NCBI RefSeq assembly: GCF_026241095.1
Contig: NZ_JAPFGB010000003.1
Location: 287,974 to 351,973, forward strand
Length of the DNA stretch: 64,000 nt
Reading direction: 5' to 3'
Source: Saccharopolyspora sp. NFXS83
GTDB taxonomy: Bacteria; Actinomycetota; Actinomycetes; Mycobacteriales; Pseudonocardiaceae
Shown here: one piece after another, positions 1 through 8,496 of the stretch
How the letters are laid out: the number at the start of each line of letters is the position of its first letter
How positions within the stretch are numbered: position 1 is the first letter of the stretch
Made by a program: the position numbers and the translations under genes
The notes under the pieces: generated by a model
Told to the model about the DNA's origin: nothing
The model's input: the letters and a program-made list of their open reading frames with translations, nothing else
Databases searched by the model: none

Positions 1-489
1 GCGATCATCGGTCCACCGCCCGGGGCCGTGCACACCGCGCGGTTGTACCTGGCGGGGCCGACCGAGCCCGTGGGGTTCCTCGTGGGCCTGCTCACCGGTT
101 CCCGCCTGGAACCGGTGGGGTTGGGCGAGACCACGGGGCGGGCGAGCGCGTTGAAGATGGCGTTCGCGTCGTTCCAGAAGGCGAGCAGGGTGCTGGCTGC
201 GGTCGCGCATTCCCTGGCCGACGAGCACGACGTCACCGATGCGCTGCTGGGCGAGGCGGACCGGATGTCCGGTCGCATCCTGGCCCAACGCGACTACTTG
301 CCCAGCGTGGCAGCACGCGCTTGGCGTTGGGAACCTGAAATGCAGGAGATCGCACGCACGCTGGACGCGGCGGGATTGCCCACGGAACTGGCCGAGGCGG
401 CCTCCGCCGTACTGGCCAGGTGGGACGCCGATCGCGATCTCGCGGAGCTGCCGACCGACGCAGTCTTGGCACGACTGCGCGTTCCCTGA
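1..489 (+). CDS. NAD(P)-dependent oxidoreductase, DUF1932-type C-terminal domain (5'-truncated)
   Basis: The reading frame is open from base 1, so the gene starts left of the window and only about the last 162 residues are present. The visible part begins with a Gly/Pro-rich turn followed by TARLYLAGP, then an all-helical segment with SALKMAFASFQKAS and a final helical bundle. This matches the C-terminal helical domain (DUF1932) of 6-phosphogluconate-dehydrogenase-like NAD(P) oxidoreductases; the KMAFASFQK helix sits where such enzymes carry their catalytic lysine. The Rossmann domain is outside the window, so cofactor and substrate cannot be read. It converges on the gene at 758-1282. Family assignment is fairly firm, substrate unknown. 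Confidence 0.72.
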   Translation, partial: AIIGPPPGAVHTARLYLAGPTEPVGFLVGLLTGSRLEPVGLGETTGRASALKMAFASFQKASRVLAAVAHSLADEHDVTDALLGEADRMSGRILAQRDYLPSVAARAWRWEPEMQEIARTLDAAGLPTELAEAASAVLARWDADRDLAELPTDAVLARLRVP

Positions 490-697
490 CCGCCGGGATT
501 CGACGCTTGCCGACCGGGGCGGTCGACGATTCGTCGTGGAGGGCGGCGATCGGTGTAATTCCGTACAGCGAACGGACCAGGGAAATCCGATGACCGGTCG
601 AATGCGAGATCTACCGGCTCAGCTTCGGCCGCGCGGAGCGGACCGGCGGCCGTCTTCGCACCCGCGCAACGATCACCGGGAGCCGGGCAGGCCGAAG

Positions 698-724
698 CGC
701 CTGGACGCCGACGGGGTCCAGGCG
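698..724. terminator. Bidirectional terminator-like hairpin
   Basis: A perfect 9-bp inverted repeat, CGCCTGGAC (698-706) and GTCCAGGCG (716-724), with a 9-base loop lies between two convergent genes, just past the stop of the leftward gene. There is no T-run, as is usual for actinomycete terminators. Function is inferred from position and symmetry. Confidence 0.45.
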
Positions 725-757
725 TGGGCCTGTTCAGGTTGGTCGCGGGAGTGGTGC

Positions 758-1282
758 TCAGTCGGGCTTGCGGTGGCCGCCGCCCGCGTTGTTCAGGCCG
801 GACAGCAGCCGCTGCATCACCTGCGGGTCCAGCTCGTCGGGCTCGTCGCCAAGAGCCTCGGCGGCTGGGGAGCGGCGCTTCTCGCGCCGCGGCAGCGGTA
901 CCGCGGAGGCGCTCATGCCCGGCGGCAGGGCCAACTCGCACCAGCGGCGGTTGCCGTGGCCACCGAGCGGTTCCACACCGGTGCGCATTCCCTGTAATTC
1001 CTTCAACTGGGCGGGAGCCCCACTCTTGGTCTCGTCCTCGACCTCGATGACCAGGCAATCGCCGCGCAATCGCAATCTGATCGTGAGGAAGCCAGGCGAG
1101 TTCGGATCGGAGGCCTGCACCGCGGCGTCCACCATCAGACCGGTGGTGTGCGCGGCCTCGTCCGCGAGTGGCCGAAGCGACCACTCGCTGAGCGTGAAGC
1201 GCACGAAGATGTCAGTGCAGTTCAGCGCGGTGGGCAGGGCGATGAGTCGCAGGTCGTCGACCTGTGCGGTGTCGGCGTTCAC
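758..1282 (-). CDS. Anti-sigma-factor-like ATP-binding protein (HATPase_c_2 type)
   Basis: A 174-residue protein. The GTG at 1282 is preceded by GGAAGGAAC and begins the conserved part (VNADTAQVDDLRL); an upstream in-frame start would add an unstructured, poorly conserved leader. Residues about 10-120 follow the pattern of the small histidine-kinase-like ATPase domain of anti-sigma factors and regulators of stress sigma factors: LTLSE-like helix, DEAAHTTGLMVDAAV in the N-box position, a central LRGDCLVIEVEDE strand in the G1-box position, and a GMRTGVEPL segment near the G2 box. The C-terminal 50 residues are charged and low-complexity. The N-box is not a perfect match, so ATP binding may be weak. 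No sigma factor or antagonist is adjacent. A regulatory role is inferred from fold only. Confidence 0.55.
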   Translation of the reverse strand: MNADTAQVDDLRLIALPTALNCTDIFVRFTLSEWSLRPLADEAAHTTGLMVDAAVQASDPNSPGFLTIRLRLRGDCLVIEVEDETKSGAPAQLKELQGMRTGVEPLGGHGNRRWCELALPPGMSASAVPLPRREKRRSPAAEALGDEPDELDPQVMQRLLSGLNNAGGGHRKPD

Positions 1283-1770
1283 CTGGTTCCTTCCTGTCGT
1301 GCTCCGGTGCGAGCCGCAGCCGTCACCCGGACTCCGTATCTTGCCAACCTGACGTTCTCCCGTGTTTGGCAGGGTTGCCGCCGAGGGTGTCATGCCAGGC
1401 CGCCGGTGCAACAGTCACGATCCGGTCCCCGGCGGGCATCTGCGTCGTCGCCGCCGGCGCCCGCTTCGTTCGCCGGTGCGCGTCGCCGGGATGGTGGTTA
1501 TGAGCAAGTTGACAAGTATTGCCCGGTTTCGTCGGCTCTCATCGGATTTTCATTGCCGGATGTTGTGCGGGAGGTTTCCTCTCTGTAATCTCCGAAATCC
1601 GCAGGCGGAAGTCGAAATTGCTGCGGATTGATTCGATTTGATCGGTGCCGGATTCGTTGCGGCATCAGTACTTCCTTGTGCGGTGGTGCGTTTTCTCTGC
1701 TGGTTCGGAATGAATTCAGGAGCAGCGGTTCCCGCGTGTTCGGGACGGCTGTGCGCAGACTGGAGGAACT
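1283..1770. other. 488-bp divergent intergenic region with an inverted repeat
   Basis: No convincing gene is visible. The right half is clearly richer in A and T than its surroundings, as expected for the promoter of the DUF6801/Mce operon. It holds a perfect 9-bp inverted repeat, AATCCGCAG (1596-1604) and CTGCGGATT (1621-1629), about 140 bp before the first gene. A TTGACA hexamer occurs at 1509-1514 but I find no matching -10 element at 16-18 bp. The repeat could be an operator or a leader hairpin. Confidence 0.4.
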
Positions 1771-2418
1771 GTGAAGAAAAATGTCGAATTCGCCTTGGCC
1801 GCACGTCGTGGTATCGCCGTCGTGGCCGGGACGGTGCTGGCCGTCGGCGCCGCCGCTGCCGGTGCGGGCGTGGCGTCGGCCGCACCGGTGACCAAGACGC
1901 TCAGCTACACCTGCGCGTTCCCGCTCATCGGCAACGGCCAGGTGAGCACGGACATCGCGGTGACGCTGCCGGACGCGGCGGTGGTGGGCCAGCCGATCGA
2001 GGCGACCGACTTCTCCGCGGCGGTGAGCGTGCCGGAGGAGACCGTCAACGGTTTCGACCTGCTCGGCGCGGCCACCGTCGAAGGCTCCGCCACGGTGACC
2101 GCCGTGGTCACCGACGGGGCGGGTTCCGCGCAGGACGTGGTGATCCAGGACCTGCCGGTGCCCAGCACCCCGATCCCCGAGTCCGGCGCGCTGGTGGTGA
2201 CCGCAGCCGGCCCGGTGCCCGCGGTGACGCCGGACGCCGCCGGTGACGCGACGATCGCGGTCGCGGAGACGTTCACCTCGAAGCTCACCCCGAAGAAGGC
2301 CGACGGCTCGGAGACCGCGCTGGGCACCTTCGACCTGACCTGCACGGTCGACGCCGGTCAGGACGCGGTGCTGGGGACCGTGCCGGTCGCCGAAGCGGCC
2401 GTGGCGCACCGGAGCTGA
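1771..2418 (+). CDS. Secreted DUF6801-type beta-rich protein, first gene of the Mce operon
   Basis: A 215-residue protein starting at GTG 1771 behind a strong GGAGGAACT site. Residues 1-38 form a signal peptide: a basic start (MKKN), an alanine/valine-rich core, and an ASA-AP cleavage site. The mature protein is rich in beta strands, begins with TLSYTCAFP, contains TPIPESGALVV near the middle, and ends with a strand carrying a second cysteine (FDLTCTVD), so one disulphide is likely. The paralogue at 2445 shares the SYxC and PIPESG signatures. I assign it to the actinobacterial DUF6801 family, whose molecular role is unknown to me. Its place as first gene of a run leading into yrbE/mce genes suggests an extracytoplasmic role in lipid capture or complex assembly (inference). 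Confidence 0.7.
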   Translation: MKKNVEFALAARRGIAVVAGTVLAVGAAAAGAGVASAAPVTKTLSYTCAFPLIGNGQVSTDIAVTLPDAAVVGQPIEATDFSAAVSVPEETVNGFDLLGAATVEGSATVTAVVTDGAGSAQDVVIQDLPVPSTPIPESGALVVTAAGPVPAVTPDAAGDATIAVAETFTSKLTPKKADGSETALGTFDLTCTVDAGQDAVLGTVPVAEAAVAHRS

Positions 2419-2444
2419 CCCGCGCGTTCGACGACGGCTGAGAG

Positions 2445-3629
2445 GTGAGCGACGTGTGGACCGGACGTGAACGAGCTCGTGCGGCGGCCGGGAGCTGCGC
2501 CTGCGCGGTGCTGTTCACCCTGGTCCACGCGTTCACCGCGGAAGCGGGCCCCGTGCACCGGGAACTGAGCTACCGCTGCGTCGCGCCGGACGGTTCGGTG
2601 CATCCCGTCTCGGCCCAGTTCGACGGACGGTTCCCCGACACGGCCGCACTGGACGAGCCGGTCGATGTCGAGGGCGTGTCGCTGCGGGTCACCTTGCCCG
2701 CGGAGGCCGCGGCGACCTGGCGGGAGAACGGGGCCACCGAGCTCGCCGGGACCACCGCGCTCGACCTGATCTCCGGGGCGGGAGGTGAGGTCGTGGCCGC
2801 AGCGGAGTCGACCGCCGGAGCCGTCCCGATCCCCGAGTCGGGCGAGGTCGTGGTGGTCACCGAGCAGCGGGACGTCTCCCTCCCGCCACCGGGTCCGGGG
2901 CCGGTCCGCTACGCCGCGGGCGATCTGCGGTTGCGGCTCACCGCCGGGACACCGCAGCGGCCCGGCGCCCCGGCGCAGTGGCGCTGCGATCCGGCGTCCG
3001 GTGAGACCGCGGAGCTCCTCTCCCTCCCGGTCTCACCGGAAGCCACCCCGGAGCCGGCACCGGAACCCGACCCGGCCGACCCGATGGCGCCGCCGCAACC
3101 GCCCGCGGAGCCGATCCGGATCACCTACGACGTCACCGGGGCGTCCCGGACGCGCGCGTTGAACTCGGACATCAAGCTCGGCCCGGGAACCATGGTGGCG
3201 AACGTGGACGTGCTCTCCGGCGAGCTGGCGGGCGAGCTGACGCTGCCGCCGGTTCCGGGCTACTTCACGATCTTCGGTTTCATGCCGTCCACGGCCACCG
3301 TCGAGTTCCTGCCGGTCGGCCCGGTCGTGGGAACCATCGAGCTGGGCAAGGTGGAGGTCACCGCCGACGTCGACATCCGGCTGCGGGACACGACGATCGG
3401 GGACGTGGCGCTGGCGGCCGGGACGGACTGCCGGACGGCTCGGCCGGCGTCGCTGCACCTCATCTCGGATCCGAACTTCAACCCGCTCGTCGGCGGCACC
3501 CTGTCGGCCGTGTTCACCATCCCGGAATTCCGCGGGTGCGGTGCCGGCGAACCGCTCGATCCGCTGTTCACCGGACTGGTGTCCGGGCCGGGCAACACGG
3601 CCCAGGTGTACCTGCAGGTCCGGCTCTGA
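2445..3629 (+). CDS. Secreted two-domain DUF6801-type protein
   Basis: A 394-residue protein starting at GTG 2445, 26 bp after its paralogue and 23 bp before yrbE. Residues 1-34 look like a signal peptide with a short hydrophobic core. Residues about 38-190 repeat the pattern of the previous protein (ELSYRC, VPIPESGEVVV, a second cysteine in QWRCD). A proline/glutamate-rich linker (about 200-225) leads to a second beta-rich domain (about 226-394) with GYFTIFGFMPSTATVEF and two further cysteines, DCRTA and FRGCGAG. Many beta strands and no membrane helix after the signal suggest an exported, probably cell-envelope protein. The linker and second domain make it a longer version of the first gene. 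Function unknown; association with the Mce system is inferred from operon position. Confidence 0.65.
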   Translation: MSDVWTGRERARAAAGSCACAVLFTLVHAFTAEAGPVHRELSYRCVAPDGSVHPVSAQFDGRFPDTAALDEPVDVEGVSLRVTLPAEAAATWRENGATELAGTTALDLISGAGGEVVAAAESTAGAVPIPESGEVVVVTEQRDVSLPPPGPGPVRYAAGDLRLRLTAGTPQRPGAPAQWRCDPASGETAELLSLPVSPEATPEPAPEPDPADPMAPPQPPAEPIRITYDVTGASRTRALNSDIKLGPGTMVANVDVLSGELAGELTLPPVPGYFTIFGFMPSTATVEFLPVGPVVGTIELGKVEVTADVDIRLRDTTIGDVALAAGTDCRTARPASLHLISDPNFNPLVGGTLSAVFTIPEFRGCGAGEPLDPLFTGLVSGPGNTAQVYLQVRL

Positions 3630-3652
3630 CCGATCGAAGGGGGTGCGATGTG

Positions 3653-4462
3653 ATGGCTGAGAACGCTGCGGTGGCACCGCCACCGGCCGAGCCTGCGCCG
3701 CTGGGGCGCGGCTGGGCGCAGGCGGGCGGGCTGCTCGCGCTCGCGCTGGACGTGGTCGCCGCCGCGTTCCGCAGGCCCTTCCAGTTCCGCGAGTTCGTCG
3801 GCCAGTTCTGGTTCGTGGCCAGCGTGTCCATCGTGCCCGCCGTGCTGGTGGCGATCCCGTTCGGCGCGGTCATCGCGCTGCAGCTCGGTTCGCTGACCGA
3901 GCAGATCGGGGCGCAGTCGTTCAGCGGCGCGGCCAGCGTGCTGGCCATCGTGCAGCAGGGCAGCCCGCTGGTGACGGCGCTGATCGTGGCGGGCGCGGCG
4001 GGCACCGCGATCTGCGCCGACCTGGGGGCGCGCAGCATTCGCGAGGAGCTGGACGCGATGCGGGTGCTGGGCGTGTCACCGATCCACCGGCTGGTGGTGC
4101 CGCGGGTGCTGGCGGCGATGTTGGTGGGGCTGCTGCTCAACGGCGTGGTCAGCGTCGTCGGGGTGGCGGGTGGCTACTTCTTCAACGTGGTCATGCAGGG
4201 CGGCACGCCCGGTTCCTACCTGGCGGGCTTCGTTGCGCTGGCGCAGCCGGCGGACCTGTGGATCAGCGAGCTCAAGGCCGTGATCTTCGGATTCCTGGCG
4301 GGGGTGGTCGCGGCGTACCGGGGCATGAACCCGGCGGGCGGCCCGAAGGGCGTCGGGGACGCGGTGAACCAGTCGGTCGTGATCACGTTCCTGCTGCTGT
4401 TCTTCGTCAACGCGGTGCTGACCGTCGCGTACCTGCAGCTCGTGCCGCCGAAGGTCGGGTGA
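3653..4462 (+). CDS. yrbEA: YrbE-type permease A of an Mce lipid transporter
   Basis: A 269-residue integral membrane protein of the MlaE/YrbE permease family, the usual size. ATG 3653 follows an AAGGGGG ribosome site; an in-frame GTG at 3650 is the only close alternative. After a Pro/Ala-rich start it has an amphipathic segment (AAFRRPFQFREFVGQFWF), then about five to six hydrophobic helices. The family signature loop is present: ICADLGARSIREELDAMRVLGVSPIHRLVVPR, in which the ExxAM-like EELDAMRVLG stretch is the coupling site for the ATPase. It should pair with the next gene as the membrane core of an ABC importer. The Mkl/MceG-type ATPase is not in the window, which is normal for actinobacteria. 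Confidence 0.93.
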   Translation: MAENAAVAPPPAEPAPLGRGWAQAGGLLALALDVVAAAFRRPFQFREFVGQFWFVASVSIVPAVLVAIPFGAVIALQLGSLTEQIGAQSFSGAASVLAIVQQGSPLVTALIVAGAAGTAICADLGARSIREELDAMRVLGVSPIHRLVVPRVLAAMLVGLLLNGVVSVVGVAGGYFFNVVMQGGTPGSYLAGFVALAQPADLWISELKAVIFGFLAGVVAAYRGMNPAGGPKGVGDAVNQSVVITFLLLFFVNAVLTVAYLQLVPPKVG

Positions 4463-5304
4463 GGGTCGTGGCGATGCTGTGGCGGCTGCGCAGGACCGCG
4501 GCCAAACCGGGCGATGCGCTGGAATCGCTGGGCGACCAGTTCGCTTTCTACCTGGTGTCGCTGGCGCTGATCCCGAAGGCGCTGGTGCGCTACCACCGCG
4601 AGGTGCTGCGGCTGCTGGCGGAGGTGACCTTCGGCAGCGGGGCGCTGGCGGTGATCGGCGGGACCATCGGCGTGATGGTCGGGCTGTCGGTGTTCACCGG
4701 CACGGTCGTGGGCCTGCAGGGTTTCGCGGCGCTCGACCAGATCGGCACCTCGGCACTGTCCGGGTTCATCTCGGCGTACTTCAACACGCGGGAGATCGCG
4801 CCGCTGGTGGCGGGTCTGGCGTTGTCGGCGACGGTGGGGTCCGGGTTCACCGCGCAGCTCGGCGCGATGCGGATCTCCGAGGAGATCGACGCGCTGGAGG
4901 TGATGGGGGTCCGCAGCCTGCCGTACCTGGTGACGTGCCGGATGATCGCCGGGTTCGCCGCGGTGATCCCGCTGTACGTGATCGGCCTGCTCACCTCGTA
5001 CCTCGCTTCGCGGGCCGTCACGGTGCACTTCTTCGGCCAGTCGGCGGGCACCTACGACCACTACTTCGCGCTGTTCCTGCCGCCGCAGGACGTGCTGTGG
5101 TCGTTCGGGAAGGTGCTGCTGTTCAGCGTCGTGGTGGTGCTGACGCACTGCTACTACGGTTTCCGCGCCTCTGGTGGACCGGCCGGCGTGGGGGTCGCGG
5201 TCGGCGGCGCGGTGCGGACCGCGCTGGTCGGTGTGACGCTGCTCGACTTCTTCTTGAGCCTCGCGATCTGGGGCGCGACGACGACGGTGAAGGTGGCGGG
5301 ATGA
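4459..5304 (+). CDS. yrbEB: YrbE-type permease B of an Mce lipid transporter
   Basis: A 281-residue MlaE-family permease. GTG 4459 gives a 4-base GTGA overlap with yrbEA and a GAAGG site 5 bases upstream; starts at 4468 and 4474 are possible but lack spacing. Several membrane helices surround the family loop AQLGAMRISEEIDALEVMGVRSLPYLVTCR, which corresponds to the ATPase-coupling helix. C-terminal hydrophobic segments include the FGFRASGGPAGVG-like loop typical of YrbE4B. It forms the second half of the permease heterodimer. The tight 4-base overlaps that continue through mceF indicate one translationally coupled operon. Confidence 0.93.
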   Translation: MRVVAMLWRLRRTAAKPGDALESLGDQFAFYLVSLALIPKALVRYHREVLRLLAEVTFGSGALAVIGGTIGVMVGLSVFTGTVVGLQGFAALDQIGTSALSGFISAYFNTREIAPLVAGLALSATVGSGFTAQLGAMRISEEIDALEVMGVRSLPYLVTCRMIAGFAAVIPLYVIGLLTSYLASRAVTVHFFGQSAGTYDHYFALFLPPQDVLWSFGKVLLFSVVVVLTHCYYGFRASGGPAGVGVAVGGAVRTALVGVTLLDFFLSLAIWGATTTVKVAG

Positions 5305-6479
5305 GCCACCGACCTCGGCTGCGCAGGGCGCGCAACCAGCTGTTGGGCCTGGTGTTCGTGGCCTGCGCGGTGCTGTTCCTCAGCACCAGCGTGGCGCTGT
5401 ACGCGAAGGCGTTCACACCGGTGGTGGCAGTGACGCTGCGCACTGATCGGGTCGGCAACCAGCTCGACGAGGGCGCCGAGGTGAAGGTGCGCGGCCTGCA
5501 GGTCGGCGAGGTCCGCGCCGTCCGCACCACCGGCGCCGGAGCCGAGATCGACTTGGCCCTCGAACCGGAGCAGGCCGCGCTGCTGCCCGGTGACGTCACC
5601 GCGCGGCTGCTGCCGAAGACCCTGTTCGGGGAGCGCTACGTGAGCCTGGTGGTGCCCACCGAGCGGCGCGGCCCGGCGCTGGCGACCGGGGACCGGATCG
5701 GCCAGGACCGGTCCGGTTCGGCGATCGAGCTGGAGCGGGTGCTCGCCGATGTGCTGCCCACGTTGCGCGCGGTGCAGCCGCAGAAGCTCGCGACGACGCT
5801 GGGCGCGGTGTCGCAGGCGTTGGACGGGCGGGGCGAACAGCTCGGCCGGACGCTGCTCTCGCTCAACGAGGTCCTGGCCGGGGTGGAACCGGAGTTGCCG
5901 AACCTGAAGGCGGATCTGACCGCGCTGGCGGAGGTGTCGCACGACTACGCCGACGTGCTGCCGGACCTGACCGGCGCGCTGTCGGACCTGTCGGTGACGA
6001 GCCGGACGATCGCCGAGCAGCGGGTCGCCGTGCAGGGCCTGATCGCCGACCTCACGGCCACTTCGGACGACCTGAGCGCGTTCCTGCGCGACAACGGGGA
6101 CGAACTCATCCGGTTGGCGGCCGATTCGCGGCCGACGCTGGAGTCGCTGGCGCGGCACGCACCGGAGTACCCCTGCCTGCTGCGGCGGCTCACCGAGCTG
6201 AAGCCGCACGTGGACGAGGCCTTGGGTGCGGGCACCGCGCAGCCGGGGCTGCACGTCTCGCTCGGTCTCGTTCCCGTCCAGCGCGGCTCTGGTGGCGACG
6301 GGCTCGTGGCCTGCTCGGCACCGCTCCCGGCGGAGGGTGGCCTCGGCTCACCGCAGGAAGGCCGGTTCGCCGGCGCGCTGTCAGCGCTGGCGCGGGGCGT
6401 GCCGCCGGAGGCGGCGCCGGAGTGGAGCGGCCTGCTGCTGAGCCCGGTCTACCGCGGAACGGAGGTGTCGCTGCGATGA
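5301..6479 (+). CDS. mceA: Mce-family protein A
   Basis: A 392-residue protein starting at ATG 5301 in an ATGA overlap with yrbEB. A basic start is followed by one membrane anchor (about residues 14-36, LLGLVFVACAVLFLSTSVAL). The MlaD/MCE domain occupies about residues 42-120 and shows the family core: EGAEVKVRGLQVGEVRAV, then LLPKTLFGERYVSL. The remainder is long and helical with many repeated leucine-rich heptad-like stretches, as expected for the needle formed by hexameric Mce1 proteins. A C-terminal part with two cysteines (YPCLLRR, LVACSAPLP) resembles the MceA tail. The protein should project from the membrane and with the other five build a channel for lipid or sterol passage. The carried lipid cannot be read from sequence. 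Confidence 0.92.
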   Translation: MSHRPRLRRARNQLLGLVFVACAVLFLSTSVALYAKAFTPVVAVTLRTDRVGNQLDEGAEVKVRGLQVGEVRAVRTTGAGAEIDLALEPEQAALLPGDVTARLLPKTLFGERYVSLVVPTERRGPALATGDRIGQDRSGSAIELERVLADVLPTLRAVQPQKLATTLGAVSQALDGRGEQLGRTLLSLNEVLAGVEPELPNLKADLTALAEVSHDYADVLPDLTGALSDLSVTSRTIAEQRVAVQGLIADLTATSDDLSAFLRDNGDELIRLAADSRPTLESLARHAPEYPCLLRRLTELKPHVDEALGAGTAQPGLHVSLGLVPVQRGSGGDGLVACSAPLPAEGGLGSPQEGRFAGALSALARGVPPEAAPEWSGLLLSPVYRGTEVSLR

Positions 6480-7501
6480 AGGACTTGGCTCCACCCCTGG
6501 TGAAAGGGCTGCTGTTCGCCGTGATCACGGTGCTGGCCACCGCCGTGCTGGCGACCACCATGGCCAATGTGGACACTCGTGGCACCGCGCGGTACACGGC
6601 GCGGTTCACCGACGTGACGTCGCTGCGGGAGAACGACGAGGTGCGCGTCGCCGGAGTGCGCGTCGGTCAGGTCGAGCAGGTGGGACTGGGGCAGAACGGT
6701 GTCGCCGAGGTCGAGTTCTCGGTGCTGCGGGAGCGGATCCTTCCCGCCTCCACCACAGCGAAGATCAAGTACCGGAACCTGGTGGGGCAGCGCTACCTCA
6801 CCTTGGAGCGAGGCGCGGAACCCGCGTCGGGGACCCTCCGGCCGGGCGGCACGATCCCGCTGGCCCGGACCACTCCCGCGGTGGATCTGACCGCTTTGTT
6901 CAACGGGTTCAAGCCGCTGTTCCAAGCGCTGGACCCGCACGAGGTGAACCGGCTGTCCTACGAGATCGTGCAGGTGCTGCAAGGCGAAGGCGGCACGGTG
7001 CGCGGACTGCTGGCGCACATCGGTTCGCTGACCAGCTCGCTGGCGGCGAAGGACGAGGTCATCGGACGTGTCGTGGACGACCTGAACACCGTGCTGGGGA
7101 CCGTCAACGCGCGGGACGAGCAACTGTCCGACCTGGTCACGAACACGCAGCTGCTGGTGTCCGGCCTGGCCGCCGACCGGGAGGTCGTCGGTTCCGCGAT
7201 CAGCGGTCTCGCCGAGCTCACCGGCAGCACCGCAGGACTGCTCGAACAGGGCCGGGAACCGCTGGAGGACGACGTCGCCGAGCTCGGCAGGTTGTCGGGC
7301 ACGTTGGCTGCGAACACCCCGGTGTTCCAGGAGTTCCTCGACCGGTTGCCCGCGAAGTACGACGCCGTCGGCCGGACGGCCTCCTACGGATCGTGGCTGA
7401 ACCTGTACCTGTGCGCGGCGGCGGCTCCCGGCGTGCCACCGGCCCCGAACGGGCCGCCGCAGGTCGGATTCCCCGTGACGGAGACGAGGTGCCTGCGGTG
7501 A
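6476..7501 (+). CDS. mceB: Mce-family protein B
   Basis: A 341-residue protein with ATG 6476 in an ATGA overlap with mceA. One N-terminal anchor (about residues 8-28, LLFAVITVLATAVLATTM) leads into an MCE domain with LRENDEVRVAGVRVGQVEQVGL and KIKYRNLVGQRYLTLERG, the Mce signature in which the YRNLVGQRYL box is typical of MceB proteins. The helical part (about 135-310) is rich in Leu, Asp and Glu and contains NxxLxxxL-like repeats. The C-terminus carries two cysteines (LYLCAAAAP and TRCLR), a feature of many MceB proteins. Part of the six-subunit Mce assembly. Confidence 0.92.
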   Translation: MKDLAPPLVKGLLFAVITVLATAVLATTMANVDTRGTARYTARFTDVTSLRENDEVRVAGVRVGQVEQVGLGQNGVAEVEFSVLRERILPASTTAKIKYRNLVGQRYLTLERGAEPASGTLRPGGTIPLARTTPAVDLTALFNGFKPLFQALDPHEVNRLSYEIVQVLQGEGGTVRGLLAHIGSLTSSLAAKDEVIGRVVDDLNTVLGTVNARDEQLSDLVTNTQLLVSGLAADREVVGSAISGLAELTGSTAGLLEQGREPLEDDVAELGRLSGTLAANTPVFQEFLDRLPAKYDAVGRTASYGSWLNLYLCAAAAPGVPPAPNGPPQVGFPVTETRCLR

Positions 7502-8496
7502 AGCCGTTCCGCGAACGCGACCCGAAGAAGCTCGCCACCTCCGCGGTGGTCGTCGCGGTGCTGCTCGCCCTGGGCACCGCGTTCGCCGACCGGCTTCCGA
7601 TCATCGGAGCCGGTCCGCTCTACCAGGCCCACTTCGCCGAGGCCGCCGGACTCCGCGCGGGTGACGACGTGCTCGTGTCGGGCGTCCAGGTCGGCGACGT
7701 GTCCGCGGTGGAGCTCGACGGCGCGCGGGTGCGGGTCTCGTTCCACGTCAAGGGAATCCGCGTCGGCGACCAGAGCCGGGCCGCCATCAAGATCCGCACC
7801 TTGCTGGGCCGCAAGTACCTCCAGCTCGAACCGCGCGGCACCCGGCCTCAACCGCGCGACGAACCGATCCCGGTGCGGCGCACGGTGACCCCCTACGACG
7901 TCGACGACGCGTTCCGCGGGTTGACCGACACCGTCGACGAGCTCGACACGGCAGGGCTGGCGGAGAGCTTCCGCACCTTGTCGGACACGTTCCGGGATTC
8001 GTCGCCGGTGGTGCGCAGCGCGCTGGACGGGCTCTCCGGGCTGTCCCGGACGTTGTCCGAGCGGGACGCGCAGCTCGCCGAGCTCGTCGCGAACACCCGC
8101 CAGGTCAGCGGCACCCTCGCTGGGCGCAACGCGCAGTTCGAGGCCCTGCTCGGCGACGGGAACCGGCTGCTGGAGGAGGTCCGGGCGCGGCGCGACGCGA
8201 TCGGCGCGCTGCTCGACGGCACGCGGGCGCTGTCGGCGGAGCTGTCGGGTCTGGTGCGGGACAACTCCGCGCAGCTGCGGCCTGCGCTGGAACAGCTGGA
8301 GCGGGTGACCACCGTGCTGCGCGACAACCAGGCCCAGCTGGACCGCAGCCTGGCCATGGCCGGGCCGTTCTACCGGCAGGTCTCCGGGGCGCTCGGCAAC
8401 GGTCGCTGGGTCGACACCTACGTGTGCGGACTCGTGGTGGCCCCGCAGGACGCCGGTGACCCCAGGGACTGCGCACCGTCGGGAGGAGGCCGATGA
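7498..8496 (+). CDS. mceC: Mce-family protein C
   Basis: A 332-residue protein starting at GTG 7498 in a GTGA overlap with mceB. The membrane anchor lies at about residues 13-33, the MCE domain at about 40-120 with [22 protein letters not shown] and [18 protein letters not shown]. The rest is one long, leucine-rich helical region with repeated VRDNSAQL and LRDNQAQL motifs, ending in the DTYVCGL cysteine motif common in Mce C/D proteins. Unlike many MceC proteins it has no long proline-rich tail. Part of the channel assembly. Confidence 0.92.
   Translation: MKPFRERDPKKLATSAVVVAVLLALGTAFADRLPIIGAGPLYQAHFAEAAGLRAGDDVLVSGVQVGDVSAVELDGARVRVSFHVKGIRVGDQSRAAIKIRTLLGRKYLQLEPRGTRPQPRDEPIPVRRTVTPYDVDDAFRGLTDTVDELDTAGLAESFRTLSDTFRDSSPVVRSALDGLSGLSRTLSERDAQLAELVANTRQVSGTLAGRNAQFEALLGDGNRLLEEVRARRDAIGALLDGTRALSAELSGLVRDNSAQLRPALEQLERVTTVLRDNQAQLDRSLAMAGPFYRQVSGALGNGRWVDTYVCGLVVAPQDAGDPRDCAPSGGGR

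Noticed and set aside
294..1184. Long leftward frame of 296 codons
   Set aside because: Arg/Gly/Ala-rich translation typical of the wrong frame in GC-rich DNA; it overlaps the real genes at 1-489 and 758-1282.
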